64,000 nt of DNA from Alistipes sp. (GTDB lineage: Bacteria > Bacteroidota > Bacteroidia > Bacteroidales > Rikenellaceae), in NCBI GenBank assembly GCA_017555905.1, contig JAFZFP010000003.1, positions 1-64,000 on the forward strand, read 5' to 3'. The position numbers and the translations under genes were made by a program. Under the pieces are notes generated by a model. That model was not told where the DNA came from. It did no database searches and was given only the letters and a program-made list of their open reading frames with translations. Positions 23,225 to 33,180 of the stretch are shown here, piece after piece (the first letter of the stretch is position 1; every line of letters starts with the position of its first letter).

Positions 23225-24937
23225 TTAGAATCTGAAACCTAAAGTTACCACGGCGCTGTGACGCTTTGTCGAAGTCGAGAAGCAAGCGCTCTGGATATCT
23301 ACCAAGTCGTTGGTCGTATCATCAGTGGCATTCTCCACTGCGAAGAAGGTCTGAAATGTAGTGTACTTCGTATTGCCATACTGGTAGGCTAAGTCGAGGT
23401 AGATAGTGGGTGTGAACTTAAAGCCCACACCTGCGGTGATGAAGGATTGCTTGGTAGCCACAGGGTGCGACACGATAGCATCCTTATACTCCTGCTTAAG
23501 CGTAGAGCCATTCCAGATATAACCAGCACGGAGCGCGAGGAATGGTAGTACGTAGCCCTCGATACCGACACGCACGGTATTGCTACCCTTGAAGATACCC
23601 TTGAAGTTTGCCTTATAGACATCCTCAAGACCATCGATTGGGGCCTCCTCCAAGCGGATAGTCTGGTACCAACTACGCTCGTAGTCTGCTGAGACGATTA
23701 CACGTCTACCCAGCGTAAGGGCCACACCCGTAAGAAGGCGTGAGGGTGAGCGATACTCCCAAGAGTAGGGGCCTGAGTCCTCCCAGGTGGGGCTCTCGAC
23801 GTAGTCTTCGATGTAGCCGAATCGGTTTATGTCATACCCATCGGGGTTATTGCCCGCACTGAGGGTCTCGCTCCACATCTCGGAACTGTAGCGCATAGCC
23901 ACATTGTAGAAGGTTGGGGTGTGGTAGGCAACGCCTATACGTAGCCAGTTGAAGGGGCGTGCCGTAACACCTATCTTGAAGTTGAACCCCGAACCCTCAA
24001 TACGTGTAGTCTGCATATAGTTCATATACTGCAACTGGTATGGCATAGCACCGCCCGATGGTGCTTCACCCTCGCCATAGAGGTAGTCTTCGCCGTAGTA
24101 GGTCTCACGCTTGTAGTCGAGGCTCTGGATGCCGAGCGATGCACCTACATATATCTTATCCAAGAAGTTGAAGCCTGCGGTTATGGCATATTCGCCCAAC
24201 GAACCACGTGCTGAAACCGACGAGTACTGGTCGATAATGGCGTTGTCGGCGATGCGGTCGATAAACCAACCCTGCTCATCCTTGTTCGTTAGGCCATTCT
24301 TGTAGGCTAGGGTAGCACCCCAATAGTATGGGTCGCCAAAGGCCATCTTGCCCTCGTTGTCGGTCAGCAGTCTATCGACATTCGAGAGGGTGCAGAAGAA
24401 GTTGGCCATAGAGTTGATTGCGCTATTGTTGTGCTTAGCCACGAGGTAGTCCTCGTTGTAGTCGGCAATGCGGTTGTAGGCCACGCCAAAGTTTATGTTG
24501 GTGACTGCGCCAATGCCCTTATATACAGAGAATACGCCGCCCATACTTCCCATCGCCACACGCTCGGTGTGGTCGTCGAAGGCCTGCATCTTCTTAGGCA
24601 CATTTGTATAGTAGGGGTCGCCGCCCTTGGTTGGAGACTTGGTGAACTGCATCATTGGCGTAAAACTAACGTCGCTATTCACATACATACCGATACCCGC
24701 AGGGTTTAGTGATGCCGAGACCATATCTGCTCCGAGGGCCGTAAAAGCGTTACCCATAGCCATAGAGCGTGCTGTACCGTAGTTATGTGAGGTGAACGAG
24801 AGGTTGTAGAGGTCGTACCATCCGATGATGTCGTTATTGAAGGTTGTACCTCCGAAGTTCACGCTCTGAGCCTGTGCTGGGCTGAGCGATATTATCATAG
24901 CGACAAGTGCCAGTAGGTTTATATGTAAGCGTCTCAT
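23225..24937 (-). CDS. Outer membrane protein of the OmpP1/FadL transport family
   Basis: 570 residues from ATG at 24937, which gives a clean signal peptide (MRRLHINLLALVAMIISLSPAQAQ); a start at 24964 would add nine residues. After the plug-like Gly/Asn segment (ARSMAMGNAFTALGADMVSASLNPAG, about 46-72, in two parts) the rest is beta-barrel with aromatic-rich strands, ending in the C-terminal Phe (VTLGFRF) expected for outer membrane insertion. FadL-type porins carry hydrophobic compounds; the substrate is unknown here. Confidence 0.85.
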   Translation of the reverse strand: MRRLHINLLALVAMIISLSPAQAQSVNFGGTTFNNDIIGWYDLYNLSFTSHNYGTARSMAMGNAFTALGADMVSASLNPAGIGMYVNSDVSFTPMMQFTKSPTKGGDPYYTNVPKKMQAFDDHTERVAMGSMGGVFSVYKGIGAVTNINFGVAYNRIADYNEDYLVAKHNNSAINSMANFFCTLSNVDRLLTDNEGKMAFGDPYYWGATLAYKNGLTNKDEQGWFIDRIADNAIIDQYSSVSARGSLGEYAITAGFNFLDKIYVGASLGIQSLDYKRETYYGEDYLYGEGEAPSGGAMPYQLQYMNYMQTTRIEGSGFNFKIGVTARPFNWLRIGVAYHTPTFYNVAMRYSSEMWSETLSAGNNPDGYDINRFGYIEDYVESPTWEDSGPYSWEYRSPSRLLTGVALTLGRRVIVSADYERSWYQTIRLEEAPIDGLEDVYKANFKGIFKGSNTVRVGIEGYVLPFLALRAGYIWNGSTLKQEYKDAIVSHPVATKQSFITAGVGFKFTPTIYLDLAYQYGNTKYTTFQTFFAVENATDDTTNDLVDIQSACFSTSTKRHSAVVTLGFRF

Positions 24938-25004
24938 AGAGTCCGTGTTTTGGTTGTTCAACAATACTACAATGCTTTAGGCAATATGTGTGCCTCGGTA
25001 CGGC

Positions 25005-26222
25005 CTAACGGCGTGAGGAGGTTGTGCCTCCCGAGCGAGAGGTGCTACCACTGCTGCTGCTACTACCTCCAGAGAATCCTCCTGAGCGACTTGTTGAAGA
25101 GCCACTCGAACGGAAGTTCGAAGAGGAACTATTGCTTCGCTGGGTAGATGTGGTACCTCGGTTGATGCTACTACTGCTTGAACTGCTTGAGCGGAAGTTG
25201 CTGTTAGTCGAGCCACTATTTACCGAGCCAGAGTTGCGTGTAGGCTGACTCTTAGATACTGATGACGATACTCCGCGACCACTATTTATTCCCGTAGAGG
25301 TAGAGCCTGTGCGGTTGGTTTGTGTTGTCGAGCCGTTTCGTGTACCATTGAGGTTGCTACCGCCATAGTTGATGTTCGACGTAGGCGATGTGTAGCGAGA
25401 AGCCGAATTGCGTCGGTCACCATTCTTGTAGCCTGGATTCACTACGCTGTTACCTCCGCCATTGCCTGGACGGTAGTCGGGGCGATGGTCAGGACGATGG
25501 TGTGGTGGCTGAGCAGGGTAGTGTGGGTGGTAATGGCCTGGGTAAAATCCTGGGTAGTAGCCTGGGTATCCAGGATAGTATGGATAGTAGCCATAGCCCC
25601 AATATGGGTTATAGCATATATTCCAGTTCCAATCGTACCACGAGTAGCGAGGATAACCATACCACGAGTAGTAGAATGGGTCTACGTAGACGCTCCAGCC
25701 GTAGTTCCAAGGCGAAGAGTAGATGCCGAACGATACGTTCGTTGCACCCCACGAGCCAAACATTGAGGTAATGTACTTTGGCTCTACCCACACCTGATCG
25801 CCCGATACCATAATGTTGTAGAAGGCAGGGTCGTAGGCTGTAGCGTAGCGCATAGCATCGCTTGTAGAGTAGTTGTAGTAACTCGATGGCATCTTGTAGG
25901 ATGGCGAGTTGAAGCCGTAGAGACGGCGAGCGTAGGCACTCTCGTAACTATCGGCCACTACCGAAGAGTAGGAGTTGTAGTATGTGGCCTCCGCAGCGTC
26001 GGCCTGCGCCTCTGCCAAGCGAGCATTCCACATAGCCTCACGAGCCTCGGCCAAGGCACGCTCAGCCTCCGCTTCAGCCTTTAGTTGGTTGGCTACCTGT
26101 GTGCGGTTGTCGCTAACGTAGAGGTCGTTACTGCCGTATGACATTGAGTTCATCATAGCCGTACAACTACTCATAAGGGTAGCCGTCAAGGCGAGGATGG
26201 TTATAAAGAGTGACCTATTCAT
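25005..26222 (-). CDS. Low-complexity lipoprotein with coiled coil, Tyr/Pro/His and Ser/Gly/Arg tracts
   Basis: 405 residues, function unknown. Lipoprotein signal with Cys19 (LMSSC). Then an Ala/Glu-rich coiled coil (about 46-80), a region rich in Tyr, Trp and Pro (about 170-250, with repeated YPGYYPG and HHRPDHRPDYRPG units), and a tail of about 130 residues made almost only of Ser, Gly, Thr, Arg and Asn. Such tails are typical of surface or matrix proteins. A -7 promoter element TATCTTTG (minus, 26275-26282) lies about 50 nt upstream of the start. The gene is 67 nt upstream of the FadL-like gene on the same strand. Confidence 0.75.
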   Translation of the reverse strand: MNRSLFITILALTATLMSSCTAMMNSMSYGSNDLYVSDNRTQVANQLKAEAEAERALAEAREAMWNARLAEAQADAAEATYYNSYSSVVADSYESAYARRLYGFNSPSYKMPSSYYNYSTSDAMRYATAYDPAFYNIMVSGDQVWVEPKYITSMFGSWGATNVSFGIYSSPWNYGWSVYVDPFYYSWYGYPRYSWYDWNWNICYNPYWGYGYYPYYPGYPGYYPGFYPGHYHPHYPAQPPHHRPDHRPDYRPGNGGGNSVVNPGYKNGDRRNSASRYTSPTSNINYGGSNLNGTRNGSTTQTNRTGSTSTGINSGRGVSSSVSKSQPTRNSGSVNSGSTNSNFRSSSSSSSSINRGTTSTQRSNSSSSNFRSSGSSTSRSGGFSGGSSSSSGSTSRSGGTTSSRR

Positions 26223-26274
26223 AGTTCTACAATTTTAGTGTGTCGGGGTGCAACCACTCTCGGTTGCTCTATTA

Positions 26275-26282
26275 CAAAGATA
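26275..26282 (-). promoter_or_regulatory. Promoter -7 element of the low-complexity lipoprotein gene
   Basis: Minus strand TATCTTTG. No TTTG is present at the -33 distance. The remaining bases up to 26400 show nothing else. Confidence 0.5.
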
Positions 26283-26400
26283 CTATATTTTATATATAAA
26301 TCTCTTTCAGCATTGGTTGATAGACCTAAAAGGGTGGTGAAAGGGATAATTTTGGCGGTGAACCGACCGCCCTTTCGCGGCTTTTCCCCTTTTGTGAGTT

Positions 26401-27009
26401 CTATCGAGTTCCACTATCCACCTCTCGGCGGTTGAGCAGAGCGTGGGTTATGGTTAGTTCATCTACATACTCCAACTCATCTCCAAAACCTATGCCGCGA
26501 GCAATTGTCGTGACCTTAACATCGGGAAAGGCTCTGAGTCGGTTGAGTAGGTAGAAGAGGGTTGTCTCGCCCTCTACGGATGTGGAGATGGCGATGATTA
26601 CCTCACGTACCTGGCCCGTAAGTAGTTTGTCGGCCAAGAGGTCTATCTTGAGGTCAGAAGGTCCGATGCCCTGCATTGGCGAGATTACGCCACCGAGGAC
26701 GTGGTAAACTCCGTGGTACTGCCCCGTATTCTCTATCGACAGCAGATCCTGCACCTGTTCCACAACACATATTGTCGAGTGGTCGCGACGGGAGTCGGAG
26801 CATATCGGGCATATATCCGTGTCTGAGAGGTTGTTACAACTTACGCAGTAGCGAATCTCGTGGCGGAAGCGCTTGATGCTCTCCGAGAGGGAGTCTGCGG
26901 CTTCGGTGTCCATCTTGAGGATGTGCATAGCCAGACGTAGGGCTGTGCGACGACCGATACCTGGCAGACGCTGGAGTTCACTACATACATTATCAAGGAG
27001 TCGTGGCAT
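26401..27009 (-). CDS. recR: Recombination mediator protein RecR
   Basis: 202 residues, normal length. It works with RecF/RecO to load RecA on gapped DNA. The helix-hairpin-helix is at about 13-30 (LQRLPGIGRRTALRLA), the zinc finger has Cys55, Cys58, Cys67 and Cys70 (CVSC...CPIC), and the Toprim domain follows (ICVVEQVQDLLSIENT). It is downstream of the BatE-like gene with a 14-nt gap. Confidence 0.97.
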   Translation of the reverse strand: MPRLLDNVCSELQRLPGIGRRTALRLAMHILKMDTEAADSLSESIKRFRHEIRYCVSCNNLSDTDICPICSDSRRDHSTICVVEQVQDLLSIENTGQYHGVYHVLGGVISPMQGIGPSDLKIDLLADKLLTGQVREVIIAISTSVEGETTLFYLLNRLRAFPDVKVTTIARGIGFGDELEYVDELTITHALLNRREVDSGTR

Positions 27010-27023
27010 TCTGTATCAGCGTG

Positions 27024-27848
27024 TTAGATAAGTTCTATTCGAGAGTTTGGAATCCAGCCCTTCTCTCCGTCAGCAAATCGTATCTCGGCCCAGTCGCCGT
27101 GTGTGCGCTCAACGAAGATGGTGACACCCTGCGAGGGCTGACGTATGATTTTTGAGGCGCTGTCTGGGGATGCGTGAACGGGGGTTGTGTCGTTGCATAG
27201 CACCACAGCACGGTTGTCGTTCAGCACAGCGTTACGGCTTGATATGGCTAACGACAGGGTTGTAATTACGCTAACCAGAAGTGCAAAGGAGACAAAGAAG
27301 CAGACCTTGCGCAAGACAATATGTGTGCTAAGCAGGTAGAACATCACAAGGATAAGCATAGCCCCCAGCATCACCAACGATGCTATAGTCCAGCCATTCG
27401 ACGTAGCGCTATCGCGTAGGGAGTGCCAAAGCACCGCAATAAAACTCTTCGGTACGCTCTCCGTGTCGTTGGTGTGGTCTACGGCCAACTCGAGGTTGTA
27501 GCGAGCATCTGCCATTGCAGGGTTTAGGCGCAAGGCACGGTGGTAGTTCAATATGGCACGGCCCAACTCTCCCGAGCCAAAGGGGCGTGTTGTTGTGGCG
27601 TGCTGACCGAGTTTGAAGTAGGCATTTGCGAGGTTGTAATAGACATCCTCGTTCGCCTCGCCGAGATTGACAATCTGCGAGAAGGCCTCTACGGCTGAGG
27701 TATAATCCTTACTCTCGTAGGCTTCGATGCCCTCCGCCCAGAGAGCCTCGGCCGTTGTCGTTGCATCTGCACCACTACTCTTTTGGGGCATTACCATTGC
27801 CACAACGACGAGGAGTAGGGGGGTGATATGGTTTAGTATACTCTTCAT
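27024..27848 (-). CDS. batE: BatE-like protein: TPR, two membrane helices, SH3 domain
   Basis: 274 residues. Signal peptide (about 1-26), tetratricopeptide repeats (about 32-110, with YYNLANAYFKLG and AILNYHRALRLNPAMADARYNLE), two membrane helices (about 155-175 and 183-205), then a bacterial SH3 domain to the end (THGDWAEIRFADGEKGW). This layout is known for BatE of the Bat (aerotolerance) locus, and the gene follows batD with a 25-nt gap. Role: envelope stress tolerance together with BatD; the mechanism is not established. Confidence 0.85.
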   Translation of the reverse strand: MKSILNHITPLLLVVVAMVMPQKSSGADATTTAEALWAEGIEAYESKDYTSAVEAFSQIVNLGEANEDVYYNLANAYFKLGQHATTTRPFGSGELGRAILNYHRALRLNPAMADARYNLELAVDHTNDTESVPKSFIAVLWHSLRDSATSNGWTIASLVMLGAMLILVMFYLLSTHIVLRKVCFFVSFALLVSVITTLSLAISSRNAVLNDNRAVVLCNDTTPVHASPDSASKIIRQPSQGVTIFVERTHGDWAEIRFADGEKGWIPNSRIELI

Positions 27849-27873
27849 AGATTCTGTATCTAGTTTATGCTTC

Positions 27874-29682
27874 TTAGCGCTTTATACTCTCTTCGATGCG
27901 TGATATGACCTCTATTGCCAAGGTGTAGACGTCGCTCATTTCGCCCTCGGCCGAAGGGGCATACTGAGCCTCCTCCGAGCGAGAGATAATCTCGCAGAAC
28001 TGCTCGGCAAGGGCCGAAGAGACATTACGACGGTACAACTCCTCGCGGATAGTCTCCTTGGTTAGGTTCGATACGGGGATGTTGAACTTGTCGCTGATAT
28101 AGCCCCACATCGCACGTAGCATCTCTTCGAAGAAGGCGTGGCGGTTGCCCTCCTTCATCGAGCGCTCTGCCATACGCAGGCGCTTTACGGCCATCTTGTC
28201 GGCGTGCTTCATTCGGCGTGCCACGACATTGCGGTTGTCGCGGATGCGCTTGCTGAGTGTTACGTATGTTGCGGCAAAGATGGACAACATAGCAACCACG
28301 ACGAGCCAGAAGATAGGCGTAAGCACAAAGGTCTCGCCCGTTGTAGCCGAAAGACCTGCGGTGTGTATGAAGCGTATGTCGCGGTCGAGTTGGCGCATTG
28401 TGCCACCATAGTTGGTGTAGTTGCCTACGATTGGGGCATTGCTCGATGTGCCGTCGTCGAGTACGGTGATTGTGAATGGCTCAGTAGAGAGACTCTTATA
28501 TTGCTGGGTCTCGGGGTTGAAATAGCAGAACTCTACGGCTCCAATCGAGAAGTCGCCTACGGAGCGGGCTACGAAGGGATAGGTGTAGGTTATGCTTCCC
28601 GAAGTTCCTGTGTCGCTGACCTTTATGTTGTCCACAACCTTCGTGTCGTAGAGTTCGAACGACTCGGGCAACGACAACTTGGGTGCTGTGAGGAATTTGA
28701 GGTTTCCACTTCCCGAAATGGTTATCTCGAACTGGTCTGCAGAATTGCTAACAATCTCGCTTTCAGGAAGTTTGTATGATATAGTGTAGTTGCCCACGGC
28801 ACCATTGAAGTTTGCTGGTGCGCCCGCGGGGAACTCCTTGACGTTGATGGTTATAGGCTCGCTCTTGAGGTTGCGTGTTACGTGGTATATCTGTCTACGA
28901 CCGAAGAAGGGGTCGTGACGGCCGTTATCATTTACTATCACCTGCGCACGCACGCTGAGTGAAGCCTCCGGAATAACAATCTTGCCACTCTGCTGTGGCG
29001 AGAGGAGCAACTCCGTAATCTTGTACGTTTCGTAGATGCGTCCGTTATACTCCTCACGCGAGGGGGTATTCTCGAAGGTTAGTTCCTGCGACCAGAAACC
29101 ATCGAAGGGAGGGATGGTCACATCTTCGACATTGTCGATGTTAGCACGAGTATATAGTACGAGCGATGCTCTTAGCGACTCACCCTTGTAGAGTGATGTC
29201 TCCGACACCTTGAGGCGGAGTAAGATATCATCCTTAGAAATCTGACTCTCAGGGTTTTTACGGCTCCTGTTGGTTGTTGTAGCCTCCTCCTTTTCGGCGA
29301 TTACCTCCACGAGTTGTCGCTTTGTCGAGTAGTTCTTGCCCTCTACCGTTATGGTTGCCGGCTCGATGGTGAACTTACCTGCGCTGTTGGGCAGGAGTAC
29401 GTATGTATATGTACAAGAGTAACTTGCCGACTGGCGACCGTTGATAAACTGTATGGAGTGTCCCGTAGATACTGAGGGGCCAGCAAGCACGTCGAAGCCC
29501 TCGAATGATGGGGCTTTGAAACTATTTTGCTCGGGCTCGGCATCTACCGAAAACTCTACACGGAAGGGCTGTCCCGTAGCCGTGAGGGCTGGGGCATTCA
29601 CCGTGAATGATACCTGCGCCCACGATGCCACAGAGGATAGGAGCGCAATGCAAAGGAGTGTGAGACGTAATATACTCTTCAT
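27874..29682 (-). CDS. batD: BatD-like protein (aerotolerance locus)
   Basis: 602 residues. Signal peptide (1-22, ending SWAQ), then immunoglobulin-like beta domains with the BatD hallmarks VSFTVNAPALTATGQPFRVEF split at residue 24 onward and FEGFDVLAGPSVSTG (about 61-75), one membrane helix near 460-480 (FWLVVVAMLSIFAATYVTL), and a cytoplasmic helical C-terminus. The usual partners BatA, BatB and BatC are not in the window; only batE follows. It is probably an envelope protein of the MoxR/Bat system. Confidence 0.88.
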   Translation of the reverse strand: MKSILRLTLLCIALLSSVASWAQVSFTVNAPALTATGQPFRVEFSVDAEPEQNSFKAPSFEGFDVLAGPSVSTGHSIQFINGRQSASYSCTYTYVLLPNSAGKFTIEPATITVEGKNYSTKRQLVEVIAEKEEATTTNRSRKNPESQISKDDILLRLKVSETSLYKGESLRASLVLYTRANIDNVEDVTIPPFDGFWSQELTFENTPSREEYNGRIYETYKITELLLSPQQSGKIVIPEASLSVRAQVIVNDNGRHDPFFGRRQIYHVTRNLKSEPITINVKEFPAGAPANFNGAVGNYTISYKLPESEIVSNSADQFEITISGSGNLKFLTAPKLSLPESFELYDTKVVDNIKVSDTGTSGSITYTYPFVARSVGDFSIGAVEFCYFNPETQQYKSLSTEPFTITVLDDGTSSNAPIVGNYTNYGGTMRQLDRDIRFIHTAGLSATTGETFVLTPIFWLVVVAMLSIFAATYVTLSKRIRDNRNVVARRMKHADKMAVKRLRMAERSMKEGNRHAFFEEMLRAMWGYISDKFNIPVSNLTKETIREELYRRNVSSALAEQFCEIISRSEEAQYAPSAEGEMSDVYTLAIEVISRIEESIKR

Positions 29683-29776
29683 CTTACTGTCGTTCTATAC
29701 GTTCCGAGTATTTGTAGAACGCTTCGGTGGAGCGTTTTATTATCTTTTTGTCGAACGGGTGTCGAACAAAAATGTG

Positions 29777-29808
29777 GTGTGACGCACAGCCTTCACTGTA
29801 CGCCACAC
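29777..29808 (-). terminator. Terminator of the fumarase operon
   Basis: GTGTGACGCACAG (29777-29789) pairs with CTGTACGCCACAC (29796-29808) with two imperfect positions; read on the minus strand, TTTTT follows. Confidence 0.7.
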
Positions 29809-29826
29809 ACACGTAGTTATAGGTTA

Positions 29827-31440
29827 TTAGTGTGCGAAATCTGCGAAGAAGTCGTTACCCTTGTCATCAACGATGATAAATGCTGGGAAGTTCTCCACGT
29901 AGATCTTGCGTACAGCCTCCATTCCAAGTTCCTCGAAATCGACTACCTCTACCTTCTTGATAGAGTTCTTAGCGAGGATTGCAGCAGGGCCTCCGATAGA
30001 GCCGAGGTAGAAGCCACCATTAGCCTTACAAGCATCTGTTACCTGCTGTGAGCGGTTACCCTTAGCCACCATTACCAATGAGCCACCAGCCTTCTGGAAG
30101 AGGTCTACGTATGAGTCCATACGGCCTGCGGTAGTAGGACCGAACGAACCTGAAGCCATACCCTGTGGAGTCTTTGCAGGACCTGCATAATATACAGGGT
30201 GGTTCTTGAAGTACTCTGGCATAGGCTTGCCCTCGTCGAGCATCTGCTTGATGCGAGCGTGAGCGATGTCACGAGCAACAACCAACGTACCCTTGAGGTT
30301 GAGACGTGTCTTGATAGGATACTTCGACAAGATCTCGCGTACCTTGTCCATACCCTCGTCAAGGTCGATATCTACGGCTGGAGACATCGCTGGAGCCTGT
30401 GCTGGGAGGAAGCGTGCTGGGTTCTTCTCCAACTGCTCGAGGAAGATACCCTCTGGGGTGATTTTAGCCTTGATGTTACGGTCTGCCGAGCAACTTACGC
30501 CGATAGCCACAGGGCAAGAGGCAGCGTGACGAGGTGCGCGGATAACGCGAACGTCGTGAACGTAGTACTTACCACCGAACTGTGCGCCGAGGCCAATCTC
30601 CTGGCAAATCTTCTGTACCTTAGCCTCCCACTCCAAGTCGCGGAAGCAACGGCCACCCTCATTGCCCGAAGTTGGGAGTTCGTCGAGGTAACCTGCTGAA
30701 GCCTTCTTCACTGTAGAGAGACACATCTCTGCTGATGTACCACCGATGCAGATAGCCAAGTGGTATGGAGGACACGCTGAGGTGCCGAGGTCGAGGATAT
30801 GCTTCTTGATGAAGGCAGTGAGAGACTCCTCGTTGAGGAGAGCCTTAGTCTGCTGGTAGAGGAATGTCTTGTTTGCAGAGCCACCACCCTTAGTGATGAA
30901 CAAGAACTCGTACTCCATACCTGGGTGACCACCATAGATGTCGATCTGTGCTGGGAGGTTGGTTGCAGAGTTCTTCTCCTCGGTCATAGTGAAAGGAACG
31001 ACCTGTGAGTAGCGCAAGTTACGCTCCTTGTAGGTTTCGTATACACCGCGTGAGATGCACTCAGCATCGTTAGCGCCAGTGTAAACATCCTCGCCCTTGT
31101 GGCCGATACAGATTGCTGTACCAGTATCCTGGCACGTTGGCAACTCGCCCTCGGCAGCAACACACTGGTTCATAAGCATTGTGTATGCTACGAACTTGTC
31201 GTTGTCGGTAGCCTCTGGATCCTCAAGGATGTTTGCAAGTTTCTGGAGGTGTGAGGCGCGGAGGTAGAACGACACATCGCCATAAGCCTCCTTAGCCAAC
31301 AACTCAAGACCCTTAGGGTCTACCTTCAAAATCTTACGTCCGTCGCACTCAACGACCTTTACATAATCCTTCGTAAGAAGGCGGTACTCCGTCTTATCCT
31401 CCTGGATAGGGAACGGCTCCTGATAGATAAATTCAGCCAT
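29827..31440 (-). CDS. fum: Fumarate hydratase, class I (iron-sulfur)
   Basis: 537 residues, the length of single-chain class I fumarases. It interconverts fumarate and malate using an oxygen-sensitive [4Fe-4S] cluster. The cluster cysteine region is visible ([17 protein letters not shown], about 98-114), as are the Gly-rich [18 protein letters not shown] and the C-terminal beta domain with [13 protein letters not shown]. In gut Bacteroidales this step belongs to the reductive branch leading to succinate. It is the last gene after the NSS transporter (29-nt gap). Confidence 0.95.
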   Translation of the reverse strand: MAEFIYQEPFPIQEDKTEYRLLTKDYVKVVECDGRKILKVDPKGLELLAKEAYGDVSFYLRASHLQKLANILEDPEATDNDKFVAYTMLMNQCVAAEGELPTCQDTGTAICIGHKGEDVYTGANDAECISRGVYETYKERNLRYSQVVPFTMTEEKNSATNLPAQIDIYGGHPGMEYEFLFITKGGGSANKTFLYQQTKALLNEESLTAFIKKHILDLGTSACPPYHLAICIGGTSAEMCLSTVKKASAGYLDELPTSGNEGGRCFRDLEWEAKVQKICQEIGLGAQFGGKYYVHDVRVIRAPRHAASCPVAIGVSCSADRNIKAKITPEGIFLEQLEKNPARFLPAQAPAMSPAVDIDLDEGMDKVREILSKYPIKTRLNLKGTLVVARDIAHARIKQMLDEGKPMPEYFKNHPVYYAGPAKTPQGMASGSFGPTTAGRMDSYVDLFQKAGGSLVMVAKGNRSQQVTDACKANGGFYLGSIGGPAAILAKNSIKKVEVVDFEELGMEAVRKIYVENFPAFIIVDDKGNDFFADFAH

Positions 31441-31469
31441 AGTGAATCTTCGTTTTTATTGTTGTATGA

Positions 31470-32819
31470 TTATAAGTTCTTTATAAATTCGATGATGCCA
31501 AAGACGAATACCACCGACACCAATACGGGGCATACGTAGCGCAGCAAGAAGCGAATTACGGGGTATGTAGCCTTGTCCACACCCCCCTGAGCCGTGAGTT
31601 CGGCCTTCATATCCTCGCTCTTCCACAACCAGCCCACGAATATAGCGGTGAGGATGCCGAGGAGTGGCAACATCACAATAGCGGTGAAGTTGTCCAATAG
31701 CGAGAAGATGTTCATTCCTGCGATCTTGATGTCGCTCCAGTCGCCCAAAGAGAGCGATGCTACAGTAGCCAAGAGGATAGTTGCCACGGTGACAATGATA
31801 GCACCCTTGTTACGCGACATACCACGCTTCTCGACGAAGTACGATGTCACGGCCTCGTGCATAGATATTGTTGAAGAGAGGGCAGCAAGACCCAAGAGCA
31901 GGAAGAAGAGAGTCGCCCAAATGTTACCCAAAGGCATAGAAGAGAATACCTTAGGCATTGCCACAAAGGCGAGTTGTGGGCCATTCTCGTTCTCCACACC
32001 TGCCGAGAAGATGATTACGGCAGCGATGAGGGCAACGAGGGTGTCGAGCGACACGACGCTGATTGCCGTACCCGCGATCTTGGTGCCATCCTTGAAGTAC
32101 GAGCCGTAGATGAGCATAGCACCCATACCTACAGAGAGGGTGAAGAATGCCTGTCCCATAGCAGCGAGGAATGTAGAGCCTGAGACCTTCGAGAAGTCTG
32201 GGGTGAAGACGTTTGTCAAGGCCTCGCGTCCCTCAGGTAGCCACAAAGAGTAGATAGCCAAGACGATGAGGATGGCAAATAGGAGTGGCATCATCACCTT
32301 AGAGGCCTTCTCGATACCACCCTGCACACCACCCACGATGATAAAGTGGTTGGCGATGATAAAGAGGTATGTGTAGATGAGAGGTCTCCAGGTCGCTGTG
32401 GTAAATGAGGTGAAGAAGCCACCGAAGTCTGAGCCTATGCTATCCGTAGCCGAGGCGATGGTGTAGTTGAGTGTCCATCCCGAGATTACGAAGTAATAGC
32501 CCATAATGAGGAATACCGAGATGATACCCATAGCACCGAGCCAGCCCCATCCCTTACGCAACTTGGCGTAGGCATCTATTGGGTTACACTTAGAGTTGTG
32601 GCCCACAGCGAACTCTGCGATGAGCAGAGGGAGGCCGAGTAGAAGGATACAGCCGAGGTAGATGAGGATGAAGGCACCACCACCATTCTCGGAGGTTATA
32701 TATGGGAAACGCCAGATGTTTCCGAGACCGATGGCCGAGCCTGCGGCTGCAAGGATTGCAGCGAGTTTACCACCGAAGCCTCCACGATTTGTTGTCACTT
32801 GTGACATACTCTTATCCAA
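31470..32819 (-). CDS. Sodium-dependent transporter of the NSS (SNF) family
   Basis: 449 residues, about 11-12 membrane helices. The NSS signature is at the N-terminus (LAAAGSAIGLGNIWRFPY, about 22-39), with the unwound TM1 Gly-Leu-Gly-Asn segment that binds substrate and sodium. It probably takes up an amino acid with sodium ions. The start overlaps the end of folB by 8 bp; a second Met four residues in is an alternative start. Confidence 0.92.
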   Translation of the reverse strand: MDKSMSQVTTNRGGFGGKLAAILAAAGSAIGLGNIWRFPYITSENGGGAFILIYLGCILLLGLPLLIAEFAVGHNSKCNPIDAYAKLRKGWGWLGAMGIISVFLIMGYYFVISGWTLNYTIASATDSIGSDFGGFFTSFTTATWRPLIYTYLFIIANHFIIVGGVQGGIEKASKVMMPLLFAILIVLAIYSLWLPEGREALTNVFTPDFSKVSGSTFLAAMGQAFFTLSVGMGAMLIYGSYFKDGTKIAGTAISVVSLDTLVALIAAVIIFSAGVENENGPQLAFVAMPKVFSSMPLGNIWATLFFLLLGLAALSSTISMHEAVTSYFVEKRGMSRNKGAIIVTVATILLATVASLSLGDWSDIKIAGMNIFSLLDNFTAIVMLPLLGILTAIFVGWLWKSEDMKAELTAQGGVDKATYPVIRFLLRYVCPVLVSVVFVFGIIEFIKNL

Positions 32820-33180
32820 TTAAAGTTACGCTTACTTTGTCAATTTTTCCACCCAATGGAGGTGCTATCTTCGCTACGGTACACTCCACCTCGATAATTT
32901 GGGGGAACTCCGCCTTTACTGCCTCGATGATGTTCGAGGCGGCAGCCTCTATGGTGCGCTGAGTGCGCTTCATAGTGCGCTCGACGATCTCGTAGACGGT
33001 GAGGTAGTTCACGGCCTGCGTCACGTCGTCGCTTTGGGGGAGGTCACCCAAGGTGGTGCGGATTACCATATCCACACGGAAACGGTTACCCACCTGTTGC
33101 TCAAGGTCGTAGCAACCGTGGTAGGCACGAAGATAGATGCCATCAAGGCGTATGGTGTATATCGGGTTCACGTTACTCAA
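32812..33180 (-). CDS. folB: Dihydroneopterin aldolase
   Basis: 122 residues, the normal size. It converts 7,8-dihydroneopterin to 6-hydroxymethyl-dihydropterin in folate synthesis. The family patterns are visible: [18 protein letters not shown] (about 14-31) with the catalytic-site glutamate region, DYLT-like [11 protein letters not shown] (about 63-73), and the C-terminal [15 protein letters not shown]. It overlaps tyrS and the NSS transporter gene by 8 bp each, so all three are co-translated. Confidence 0.9.
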   Translation of the reverse strand: MSNVNPIYTIRLDGIYLRAYHGCYDLEQQVGNRFRVDMVIRTTLGDLPQSDDVTQAVNYLTVYEIVERTMKRTQRTIEAAASNIIEAVKAEFPQIIEVECTVAKIAPPLGGKIDKVSVTLIG

